From Candidatus Omnitrophota bacterium (GTDB taxonomy: Bacteria > Omnitrophota > Gorgyraeia > Gorgyraeales > Gorgyraeaceae): a stretch of DNA of 50,954 nucleotides. The notes below the pieces were generated by a model. That model was not told the DNA's origin, did not search any database, and saw only the letters and a list, made by a program, of their open reading frames with translations. Numbering within the stretch: position 1 is the stretch's first letter; each line of letters starts with the position of its first letter. This document shows, in pieces, positions 39,819 to 47,819 of the stretch. Where the stretch lies: contig JAUYDX010000034.1 of assembly GCA_030691625.1 (NCBI GenBank), positions 1 to 50,954 of the forward strand, written 5' to 3'. The translations under genes and the position numbers were made by a program.

Positions 39819-39863
39819 AAACAACTTGACACTTCAAACATTGTTACAAGTGTAAAGTTGTTT
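39819..39863. repeat. Family A palindromic repeat, short form (A8)
   Basis: The arms AAACAACTTGACACT/AGTGTAAAGTTGTTT have a loop containing AAACATTGTT. It overlaps the TAA stop of asnB by two bases and fills the gap to the peptidase gene. Confidence 0.92.
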
Positions 39864-41784
39864 AGTCGATGAACTCGTTATGCCAGAGCTCCAGGAATAA
39901 CAGGCTCCAGATCCTGGCGCCGTTATTGATCCTGGCGGCTGCGTGGTCATCGAGAACCTTTTTTATCGCCTCTTTCTTGAAATAGCCTCTACTCACAGCC
40001 TTATCGCTCAAAAGAATCCCATATGAATAATCTTTAAGCTCTTTTCTGAACCACGCGTCAAGGGGCACGCCGAATCCCATTTTGCCGCGGGAGAGTATTT
40101 CTTTAGGCAATGCCTTTGAAAGCGCTTTTTTAATAATATATTTTAATTTTGTGCCTTTTATTTTCATTGCGCTTGGCATGGCGGCGCAGAATTCCATCAT
40201 TTTATGGTCGAGAAACGGCGAGCGGCCTTCTAAGGAATTAGCCATTGTGGCAATGTCCATTTTCACAAGCAGGTCGTCGAGGAGATTTGTCTTTATATCA
40301 GTAGACATTACCATGTCCACGATATCTTTAGAGCCGCATTCATTGAATGCCTTGTCTAAATAGGCAAATGAGCTCCTACCAGCCATTTCTTTATTAAATC
40401 CGTCGCTAAATAAATTTTCCTTTTCAGAATCCCTGAATATCGTTACCCAGTTATAATGCCTTTCCCTGTACGGCTTCTGGGACATTACTAAAAATCTCCT
40501 GAGCCTGGTTTTAAAATCCTTGAATTCCAGAGATTCCGGGATTTTTCCTATAATGAGTTTTATTATTTTTTCCTTAAAAGGAAACGGCGTATTTTTTATG
40601 AGTTCAGCGTATCTCGCAGCCATAAACCTTTCGTATCCGCCGAAACACTCGTCTCCGCCGTCGCCATTTAAGGCCACAGTCACTTCTTCGCGGGTCATCT
40701 TTGCCACGTAGTAACTCGGAAGAGCTGAAGAATCAGCGTATGGCTCGTTATAATGCCATACGAGTTTCGGGAGGAGCTCTATCGCGTTAGGCTTTACTAT
40801 ATATTCGCGGTGTTCTGTCTTAAACCGTTCAGCAATGATCCTCGCGTATTTAAGCTCACTATATTTCTCCTCGTCAAAACCTATTGAGAAGGTCTTCACA
40901 GGCTTGGAGCTGAGCCTCGCCATCATATACACGACAGCGCTTGAATCTATGCCTCCGCTTAAAAACGCTCCGAGCGGCACATCGCTTATGAGGCGGATTT
41001 TCGTACACTCTTCCAGTAAATCCAGCGATCTCTGGCAGTATTCGTTTTCCGATAATTTCAGTTTTCTGGAAAAATCCAGGGCCCAGTATTTCTCGAGCCT
41101 GATATTGCCCTTTTCATAAATCATAAAATGCGCCGGCGGGAGTTTCATAATACCCTTAAACATCGTCTCAGGGGTAGGTGTATAGCCATAGCTAAGGTAA
41201 TCTGTAATGGCAGGCCTATTAACTTCAGCGTTCACTTCTGGATCCTGTAAAATCGCCTTGATCTCTGAGGCAAATATCAGAATTTGATTTTTATAGGTAT
41301 AATAGAGGGGTTTTTTGCCAATCCTGTCCCTCGCGATAAATAGCATCTCTCTGCGGCTGTCCCAGATAGCAAAGCTAAACGGACCTCTTAAATACTTAAG
41401 GCACTCCACGCCTTTTTCCTCATAGAGATGTAAAATCACCTCTGTATCAGTGTGCGACTTAAAAACATGGCCTTTTTTTACAAGCCCGTCTTTTAATTCT
41501 ATAAAATTATAAATCTCGCCATTTAAAACTATCCAAAGCGAACCGTCTTCATTACTCATCGGCTGGTGCCCGGCAGGCGATAGATCAATAACAGCGAGCC
41601 TTCTGTGTCCAAAACCTATGCTAATACCGTTCGAGCGGTCCCGAGAGCCAGTCACGAGAGCAGAGTCGAGAACCCACACCCCCTCATCATCCGGCCCCCT
41701 GTGCGTAAGCACTCCGCACATCTTCCTAATGAGTGCCTCGTTCACATTCCCATTCAAACTAATCTTCCCGCATATCCCGCACAT
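39862..41784 (-). CDS. asnB: Asparagine synthase (glutamine-hydrolysing)
   Basis: AsnB amidates aspartate or, in glycan clusters, sometimes an acidic sugar. The N-terminal Ntn glutaminase begins at MCGICGKISL with catalytic Cys2, then HRGPDDEGVWV and NGEIYNFIEL. The synthetase domain has LSGGIDSSAVVYMMARL (about 275-291) with the ATP PP-loop. Length is 640. The start is the ATG at 41784, since Cys must be residue 2 after Met. Residues 38-54 ([17 protein letters not shown]) are a complete family B unit, inserted in frame between the glutaminase strands before GFGHRRLAVIDLSPAGHQPM. The stop overlaps repeat A8. Given the locus, amidation of a glycan sugar is possible. Confidence 0.92.
   Translation of the reverse strand: MCGICGKISLNGNVNEALIRKMCGVLTHRGPDDEGVWVLDSALVTGSRDRSNGISIGFGHRRLAVIDLSPAGHQPMSNEDGSLWIVLNGEIYNFIELKDGLVKKGHVFKSHTDTEVILHLYEEKGVECLKYLRGPFSFAIWDSRREMLFIARDRIGKKPLYYTYKNQILIFASEIKAILQDPEVNAEVNRPAITDYLSYGYTPTPETMFKGIMKLPPAHFMIYEKGNIRLEKYWALDFSRKLKLSENEYCQRSLDLLEECTKIRLISDVPLGAFLSGGIDSSAVVYMMARLSSKPVKTFSIGFDEEKYSELKYARIIAERFKTEHREYIVKPNAIELLPKLVWHYNEPYADSSALPSYYVAKMTREEVTVALNGDGGDECFGGYERFMAARYAELIKNTPFPFKEKIIKLIIGKIPESLEFKDFKTRLRRFLVMSQKPYRERHYNWVTIFRDSEKENLFSDGFNKEMAGRSSFAYLDKAFNECGSKDIVDMVMSTDIKTNLLDDLLVKMDIATMANSLEGRSPFLDHKMMEFCAAMPSAMKIKGTKLKYIIKKALSKALPKEILSRGKMGFGVPLDAWFRKELKDYSYGILLSDKAVSRGYFKKEAIKKVLDDHAAARINNGARIWSLLFLELWHNEFID
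41623..41673. repeat. In-gene family B unit (B10)
   Basis: A 51-base leftward unit (AATACCGTTCGAGCGG...CAGAGTCGAGAAC), exactly 17 codons with no stop in the asnB frame. It is the rightmost repeat seen; none follows to the window end. Confidence 0.92.
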
Positions 41785-41785
41785 A

Positions 41786-43156
41786 TTAAATATTATTCTC
41801 CCCAATTTGCCTGTTAAGCCGTATAGCTATAGCGCTAAAACCGAATAGCAACCAAAGAAAACGAAAATTCATTATATCTATGTCTAGTGCCTGGATAAAG
41901 AATCCTACGATTGCCGCGTAAAAAGCAACCTGAGCATAAAAGATAAAATCGTCACTATATTTCTTAACGCTTCTCCTTACCGTCACTAGTATCGTACCCC
42001 AGAGCAGCATAAGCGCGCAAAACCCCAGAATGCCATTCTCCGCAAGGCTTCCAAAAAACATTGAATGCGGATCGTACAATAAATATCCCTTAGGGACCAT
42101 ACCGTCCTCTTCATATATTTTAATCTGCTCTGTAAAAGCGCCATTACCAACGCCCAATAGAGGATGCTGAAAGAACATTTTAAGCGCGCATTTTTTTAAT
42201 AAAAGATAGTAGCTATAATTATACAGCGCAACGCACTCTGTCTGTTTAATGCCTATATCCGGCCTGTAATAAAACGGCTCATGCATTCCCTCGGGAAGTT
42301 TAAATAACGTGACTGTTTTAGAATGACCGCCGATAAAGTTTACATAAGAAAATACAATTGTGATAACCCATACAATAAGGATAAAAACTACCCCGCTGAT
42401 TTTTAAAATTTTTGTTATGCTATTTTTTTTGAACACAAAACCTTTATATGTCCTGAAAATCACAATATACACAGCGCTCAATATACCCACGAGGCTTCTG
42501 GAATAAGTAAAAAATACATTTACAAAAAATAATACCAACGCGGCAAAAAGCAGGAATTTAATTTTTCTATTTTTCTCATAGAAAGCCATTGATAACGTCA
42601 ACGGAATAGAAATAAGCAGATAGCTTGAGAAAAACTTCTCATTTTGAAAAAAAGTCGCGCGCACGCGGTATAAATTGTTTATGTATGGGTGCTTTGCAAA
42701 AAACGCGACAAAAGGATTATTCATTTGAAAACCATACGCAAGAATGATACCCGAGAGGCCGATCACGCTGATTATTATACTAATAGCTATCCAGCACCAT
42801 ACCGCATACATAAGCATTTCTTTTGTGTCCACAATATTTATCCACAAAAGAAATAAAAGCGCCAAATAAATTATTCCAACAAACTCAACTACTGTCGTTT
42901 TTAAACTTATTGTTATAAATATGCTGAGCGCCGCCAATGATACATATATTCCAATAGGCCTTATAAAAGGCGGCCAGTATACCTGTTTTTTATTTGCTAT
43001 GAATAGCGCTGCCACGGGTATGGAAACCATGAGAAATACCAAATCGGCAATCTGCGCCTTCTGTGTAAATATTCCATTAGTAAACATGACGGTTACAGAA
43101 GCCAGAATAAAGAAAATAGCAATTTTTATAAACTTCCTATCTTTTCCTTTGGTCAT
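41786..43156 (-). CDS. O-antigen ligase/Wzy-like membrane protein
   Basis: The 456-residue protein has about eleven to twelve hydrophobic segments and one large periplasmic loop (about residues 270-360). The loop is followed by the signature YDPHSMFFGSLAENGILGFCALML of the Wzy_C/O-antigen ligase family. WaaL joins O-antigen from the lipid carrier to lipid A-core on the periplasmic side; Wzy polymerases share the motif, so polymerase remains an alternative. One base separates its TAA from the ATG of asnB, so they are probably one operon. Confidence 0.85.
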   Translation of the reverse strand: MTKGKDRKFIKIAIFFILASVTVMFTNGIFTQKAQIADLVFLMVSIPVAALFIANKKQVYWPPFIRPIGIYVSLAALSIFITISLKTTVVEFVGIIYLALLFLLWINIVDTKEMLMYAVWCWIAISIIISVIGLSGIILAYGFQMNNPFVAFFAKHPYINNLYRVRATFFQNEKFFSSYLLISIPLTLSMAFYEKNRKIKFLLFAALVLFFVNVFFTYSRSLVGILSAVYIVIFRTYKGFVFKKNSITKILKISGVVFILIVWVITIVFSYVNFIGGHSKTVTLFKLPEGMHEPFYYRPDIGIKQTECVALYNYSYYLLLKKCALKMFFQHPLLGVGNGAFTEQIKIYEEDGMVPKGYLLYDPHSMFFGSLAENGILGFCALMLLWGTILVTVRRSVKKYSDDFIFYAQVAFYAAIVGFFIQALDIDIMNFRFLWLLFGFSAIAIRLNRQIGENNI

Positions 43157-43165
43157 TTGGCCTTT

Positions 43166-43867
43166 CTACGTTATATCTTCGCAATAAAATATATCATTAT
43201 CTATAATAACACAAGCGGCTGTTTTATTTTTCATCAATTTTTGCAGACTAAAGATATATGGGAAAAAAAATAAATGAAGGTCAAATGTATATTTATATTC
43301 TCTTTGCCGCGGGACCACAACAATCAACCTTTTCCTCGCCACTCTTCTGAGTTCAGATATAGTTTCCTCAGGATTCAGCAAATGTTCGATTGTATGGGCG
43401 CATATAACCGTATCGAAAGATTTGTCAAGGAAAGGCAATTTTTTTTCAATATTATCTTTAATAAACAGCGGGTTACGGGATTCTAAAAGTCCGCATTGTA
43501 AATTAATATCAATACCTGTAACTTTTATGTTATTTTCAGCGATTTTCTTCGCTAAATACCCCTTACCGCACCCCACATCCAAAACTGTATCGCCTTTAAT
43601 ATAGCCCAGTATCTTATCGATAGATTTGGCGTTTAAATCTGTATCTCTTTTAATATGCTTATCATATAAAACATGATAATATTCCTCTCGCTCGTTTCCA
43701 GTTAAAAATGGGGCCTTTTCTTTGAATTCCATAAAATATTTCATTTTTTTGCCAAATAAAATCCGAAACCAGACCCCCATAAATATTTTATTATCCCTTA
43801 AAATAGGGGGAAGGAAATTATCCAAAAACCAGTTAATCTTATTCGTTAAATCTCTATTAAGTTTCAT
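43166..43867 (-). CDS. Class I SAM-dependent methyltransferase
   Basis: A 233-residue protein with motif I VLDVGCGKGYLAKKIAE (about 94-110), VTGIDINLQCGLLES, and LPFLDKSFDTVICAHTIEHLLNPEETI followed by RLIVVVPRQREYKY. Such proteins methylate sugars, lipids or small molecules. The N-terminal 60 residues hold a few aromatic-rich segments of unknown role. It lies 9 bases upstream of the ligase gene and overlaps the GT2 gene by 11 bases. Confidence 0.87.
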   Translation of the reverse strand: MKLNRDLTNKINWFLDNFLPPILRDNKIFMGVWFRILFGKKMKYFMEFKEKAPFLTGNEREEYYHVLYDKHIKRDTDLNAKSIDKILGYIKGDTVLDVGCGKGYLAKKIAENNIKVTGIDINLQCGLLESRNPLFIKDNIEKKLPFLDKSFDTVICAHTIEHLLNPEETISELRRVARKRLIVVVPRQREYKYTFDLHLFFFPYIFSLQKLMKNKTAACVIIDNDIFYCEDIT

Positions 43868-44627
43868 TATCTCTTGGAGGATTGCTGAGCTCTATGTCAT
43901 AATATCGCAGTATATACATGCGATAAAAGATAGCTAATGTATCCAAAAAAGTTTTATACAGACATCTGAATCCAATGCGAATCCATTTCCTTTTATAATC
44001 CAATATTATAGGCTCCTCTATTATCTTGTATCCAAAATGATGCGAAAGGACTAAAATCTCTAAATCATAAGCATATTCTTTTACTAATATCCTTGGAAAA
44101 ACTCTTTCGAGAACCTCTCTCTTGAAAAGCTTAAGCCCTGTCTGTGTATCCCGCACAGGAAGGCCAAACATAATCTTTACAGCAAAATAATATATAGAAC
44201 TTAAAAATCTTCTATAAAGAGGGTATTTTAACTTTGAGTCAGGGTGATGTTTAGATCCTATCACCACATCAGCATTATCTTTTTTAATAGCGTCAAAAAA
44301 AGCGCCAAGCTGCCTCGGATGCAGTTCCAAATCCACATCCAAGAAAACTACCAGATCTCCGGTTGTATCGGCAAAACCCCTTTTCAGCGTTTCGCCTTTG
44401 CCAAGATTTATATTATTTTTTTTTACCCTTATACAAGAAAACTTCTTACTTAATTCCAACATCTTTTCATATGTAGCATCCGCGCTTCCGTCATCTATCA
44501 ATACTATTTCATATTTGCAGCCAAATTTATTGAACGTCCTGATAATTTCTTCTACATTCTCTATTATACAGTTTCCCTCATTATAAGCGGGAATCAGCAC
44601 TGAAATTTTTCCGATATCGGTATACAT
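43857..44627 (-). CDS. GT2 glycosyltransferase, dolichyl/polyprenyl-phosphate sugar synthase type
   Basis: The 256-residue protein begins SVLIPAYNEGNCIIENVEEI, has IVLIDDGSADATYEKM (about 40-55), NLGKGETLKRGFADTTGDLVVFLDVDLELHP with the DxD, the GSKHHPDS and RDTQTGLKLFKREV segments typical of dolichyl-phosphate glucosyl/mannosyltransferases. It probably makes polyprenyl-phosphate sugar for the membrane transferases at 45.6-49.3 kb. The short C-terminal hydrophobic stretch might aid membrane binding. Overlaps the methyltransferase by 11 bases. Confidence 0.88.
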   Translation of the reverse strand: MYTDIGKISVLIPAYNEGNCIIENVEEIIRTFNKFGCKYEIVLIDDGSADATYEKMLELSKKFSCIRVKKNNINLGKGETLKRGFADTTGDLVVFLDVDLELHPRQLGAFFDAIKKDNADVVIGSKHHPDSKLKYPLYRRFLSSIYYFAVKIMFGLPVRDTQTGLKLFKREVLERVFPRILVKEYAYDLEILVLSHHFGYKIIEEPIILDYKRKWIRIGFRCLYKTFLDTLAIFYRMYILRYYDIELSNPPRDNET

Positions 44628-44641
44628 ATATTTAACCTTTA

Positions 44642-45558
44642 TTAGCCGGAAATGTATGTGTTATCCGGCAGATAGATGATTTCGAACCCTTTTTCAGTAA
44701 GCTTGCGGCGCAGTTCTTTGGATGGTTCTTTTTTGAAAATAATAGCCGCAAGAAGCCCATATTTATTAATGCCTATCCTGCAAAGAAAATCGGCGATGTT
44801 AATTAATATTTTTATTTTTTTCTGTAACGGCCCGTTCGCGGAAAGTTTCTCATACTCAACGCCAAAGATATACGCATCGTTAATTCCTTTGAAAGCTACC
44901 GTCCTATAATTCAGCCCCAACGCCACCTTCTCGATCTCCCTTTTGGAAATACTGAACATATAATTTCCGGATTCCTCAAAACCGTGGTTTTTATTGGCTG
45001 CTCTCCCAAGCAGGGTCTTTATCATGCTTTTAACATTTCTAAAAAAAACTTCAAAAAACCTGTCATTTACATAACCATCGTTTGGCTCGATTAGAAATAC
45101 GCCTTTCGCTGCCACCCGCAGCATTTCATAAAGCGCGAGCATCGGCCTCGGAAAATGATGGTAAGACTCTTTGCAGAAAACGTAATCAAACTCAGATTCT
45201 GCAAATGATAATGACTCGGCGTTTTCTTTTCTGTACTTAGGGATATATCCGATATCTACTGCCTCCTTTAGCAAAACATCTGATATATCGGATGCCAAGG
45301 CATCGCAGCCTTTTTCCATTATATATTTTGCGTCGTTACCATACCTGCCGTCCCCTACAGTAAGCCACTTTGCCTTTGGTTCCGCTGTTAAGATAGGATC
45401 GAGGGCCTGATACATGCGTTGATGACGCCACGCGTCAACTGTGTCTTTATCAAGCCACGTTTTAGCGTGCCTTTCTTTCCCGCCCCCGAACCATATTCGC
45501 GAAAGTGTTCGGCATGCTGCTCGTAGCTTTTTTCCTGGGAATTTCTCGTAGAACTCAT
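44642..45558 (-). pseudogene. SAM-dependent methyltransferase broken by a single-base frameshift
   Basis: The C-terminal frame from 44642 reads a methyltransferase core (KWLTVGDGRYGNDAKYI, DALASDISDVLL, FDYVFCKESYHHFPRPMLALYEMLRVAAKGVFLIEPND). Traced upstream past its first ATG at 45415 it continues sensibly as WFGGGKERHAKTWLDKDTVDAWRHQ. The matching N-terminus (MSSTRNSQEKSYEQHAEHF, ATG at 45558) is in another frame. The two join at the AAA run 45502-45504: one extra base there would give ...AEHFSRIWFGGG.... So either one base is missing from the assembly or the gene is a recent pseudogene. The neighbouring genes are intact. A start at 45415 would lose the N-terminal helix. Confidence 0.82.
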
Positions 45559-45578
45559 TATATCCCGCATATAATATA

Positions 45579-47819
45579 TCACCGCCACAGGTTCGCGCAA
45601 TCGCGGCAAACCCCCAAATCCTTATATTCTTTATTCAAAAGTTTCTTTCTGAATAGAACCGTCTTTTCCCCATTCCACACATCCATTATGCCTTCATGGT
45701 TTAAATCCCCCAGTATGGATTCTCCGGAAAAATCATCGCAGCAGCCCAATACCTTGCCATCCCAACCCACTACCATGCTCTGCCAATGAAACGCGCAAGG
45801 CGTATAATTAGAACCCTTGGGAGGAAAAAATTCCTGAACAGGCCCGCATGAAAAATTATTATTATTAAATTTCCCTGCCGGATTAGAATAGTATTTTACA
45901 AAAAAATTCACATCCATACCCTTAAACACATCCATATAACCCTTCTCTATTTTAAGAGGATGCGCAGCCTTTCCAAAGATCTGCAGATTCTGCATCATTA
46001 CCATAGGCCTTTTAGCTTTTAACTTCTTCTTTATTTTTATAAATAGAAGTATCTTATTCAGCGCGTCTTTAAATTTCGCGGGGCTCCTTAGCTTTTCGTA
46101 TAGCGATTCGTCTACTGTATCAAAACTAAAAAAGATCTCATCGAGCCCGCTTTTAATCAGCCGTTCGGATATGCCTTCATTAAGAAGAAGCGCATTTGTA
46201 TGCATATTAGTGCGTATAGAATAGCCATCGACCAGCTTTATCATATCTATTATATTCTTATGCAATAACGGCTCGCCGCTTACTACAAACTGGAATAAAA
46301 AAACCTTGCCTTTGGCATCTTTCGCGATCTTTGATAAGAGTTCCATGCTCATAAAGCCTTTTTTCCTGACGCTGTCAGGGATACTCTGCCTGCAGATAAG
46401 GCATTTCAGGTTACAATAATTAGTCGGTTCTACCTGTATATTATCCGGAGGATAAGGCAATTTACAGATTCCCTTTTTATAATAGTAATTTATCTCGCGC
46501 TTTCTGATTATTTTTTTAAGGATGTTTCTATTTATATTCCTATGAATGGCTAATAATTTATTTTTATTAAAACACGCGTTAGCCCAATCTACAGTCAGGC
46601 CGGAAGCAAAAATTATAAGAAAGGGGTCTATGATAGGCATGCGGTACCGCAGGGCAGCTACATTTATTAAAACCTGAAAACTGCCTGCGATAAAAATAAA
46701 TAAAATTAATAATAAACTCGAAATTTCAACTTTTTTGAGCCAAAACTGCCTGAAAAACCCAAATAACCCTAAAAACATTATTGGGAATAGGTAGGCGAAG
46801 CTTAACACGACTTCCTTTTTAGGATAAACAAATGGATTTAAATACGGGTGCCAAAAAAATAAAAAATTCTTCCACTTAAGTTCCATCCACTCTTTAGGAT
46901 GGCTATAGATAAACCCAAACGCTAAACTGGAAAGCCTGGCCTGCATATCCTTATTAGGAAGATCCTTCATCCCGCTAAGGAGCACTTCGGAATAGTCCCA
47001 ATACTCTTTATTGTATTTCTGATATTCCGCGGAGGTCTTAGCGTTAAACATTTTATATACAATCTCATTATTGCCGCCCCAGAACACTACGCCCTGCGCA
47101 TTATTAATAAAGATAAATTCATGATACACCTTATAATTCCTGATGGTCCAGGGCAGGATTACGCAAAAAAAGGCCGCTATAAATATAACAGTATGCCGTA
47201 AAGCGATATTAAATCCATTTTTTCTTTTTAAAAATAAAAATAGGCATAAGAAAGGGAAAATAATCAGGCCTACAGGTTTAGTCAAAGTAGCTAAGGCAAG
47301 GAATATCGAGCTAAAAAATAGATCACGCCTTAAATTTGTCTTATCATACCGTATTAAAAGGCAAATCGACGCTAAAAATAAGAATAAGAAAAGCGCTTCT
47401 GTCTGCAGAGACCCTGTCCATTGAATAAAGAATGGGTTAATCGCGGCTAAAATAAAAGACACAAAAGCCACTCTTTTATTAAATAAACTCTTTGCTATTA
47501 AAAATATCAGGTAACAGGCAGCCCCGCCCAATAAAGCCTGCGCGATCTTGACTAATAAAATATTCTGAAATGATATCTTATACAGCGCGGCTAAAAAAAG
47601 CGGATAAAACGGCGGCCGGAAGAATACCTGTATTCCCTTAAGAGGATAAGAATGTTCCTCTAGTATCTGAATGGCAGCCTTATTATAATCCGCGGAATCT
47701 GGAAATTCGAAAGCATCAATAGCCAATGAACCATATATGCGGAGTAAAACAGCGGCAAAGATTAATATCCAAATATAATAGGTTTTAATTTTCAATATAG
47801 TGTCTTTAAATAACTTCAT
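45579..47819 (-). CDS. Fusion of membrane GT39-type glycosyltransferase and radical SAM/SPASM enzyme
   Basis: The 746-residue product has two parts. Residues 1-430 look like a GT39 polyprenyl-sugar transferase: transmembrane YIWILIFAAVLLRIYGSLA, the first-loop motif FEFPDSADYNKAAI (38-51), RPPFYPLFLAALY, and about ten helices. From about 455 on is a radical SAM domain: QVEPTNYCNLKCLICRQS with the three Cys at about 468-475, VVSGEPLLHKNII, and a SPASM-like tail (CAFHWQSMVVGWDGKVLGCCDDFSG, GVCRDCANLW). The fused pair is unusual. The membrane part would face the periplasm and the Fe-S part should be cytoplasmic. It overlaps the next gene by one base (TAATG). Confidence 0.85.
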   Translation of the reverse strand: MKLFKDTILKIKTYYIWILIFAAVLLRIYGSLAIDAFEFPDSADYNKAAIQILEEHSYPLKGIQVFFRPPFYPLFLAALYKISFQNILLVKIAQALLGGAACYLIFLIAKSLFNKRVAFVSFILAAINPFFIQWTGSLQTEALFLFLFLASICLLIRYDKTNLRRDLFFSSIFLALATLTKPVGLIIFPFLCLFLFLKRKNGFNIALRHTVIFIAAFFCVILPWTIRNYKVYHEFIFINNAQGVVFWGGNNEIVYKMFNAKTSAEYQKYNKEYWDYSEVLLSGMKDLPNKDMQARLSSLAFGFIYSHPKEWMELKWKNFLFFWHPYLNPFVYPKKEVVLSFAYLFPIMFLGLFGFFRQFWLKKVEISSLLLILFIFIAGSFQVLINVAALRYRMPIIDPFLIIFASGLTVDWANACFNKNKLLAIHRNINRNILKKIIRKREINYYYKKGICKLPYPPDNIQVEPTNYCNLKCLICRQSIPDSVRKKGFMSMELLSKIAKDAKGKVFLFQFVVSGEPLLHKNIIDMIKLVDGYSIRTNMHTNALLLNEGISERLIKSGLDEIFFSFDTVDESLYEKLRSPAKFKDALNKILLFIKIKKKLKAKRPMVMMQNLQIFGKAAHPLKIEKGYMDVFKGMDVNFFVKYYSNPAGKFNNNNFSCGPVQEFFPPKGSNYTPCAFHWQSMVVGWDGKVLGCCDDFSGESILGDLNHEGIMDVWNGEKTVLFRKKLLNKEYKDLGVCRDCANLWR

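Noticed and set aside
5946-39863. Family A hairpins as ordinary intrinsic terminators
   Set aside because: Apart from A3 (5145-5188), they lack a convincing T-tract on the minus strand, where the genes are read, so I annotate them as repeats.
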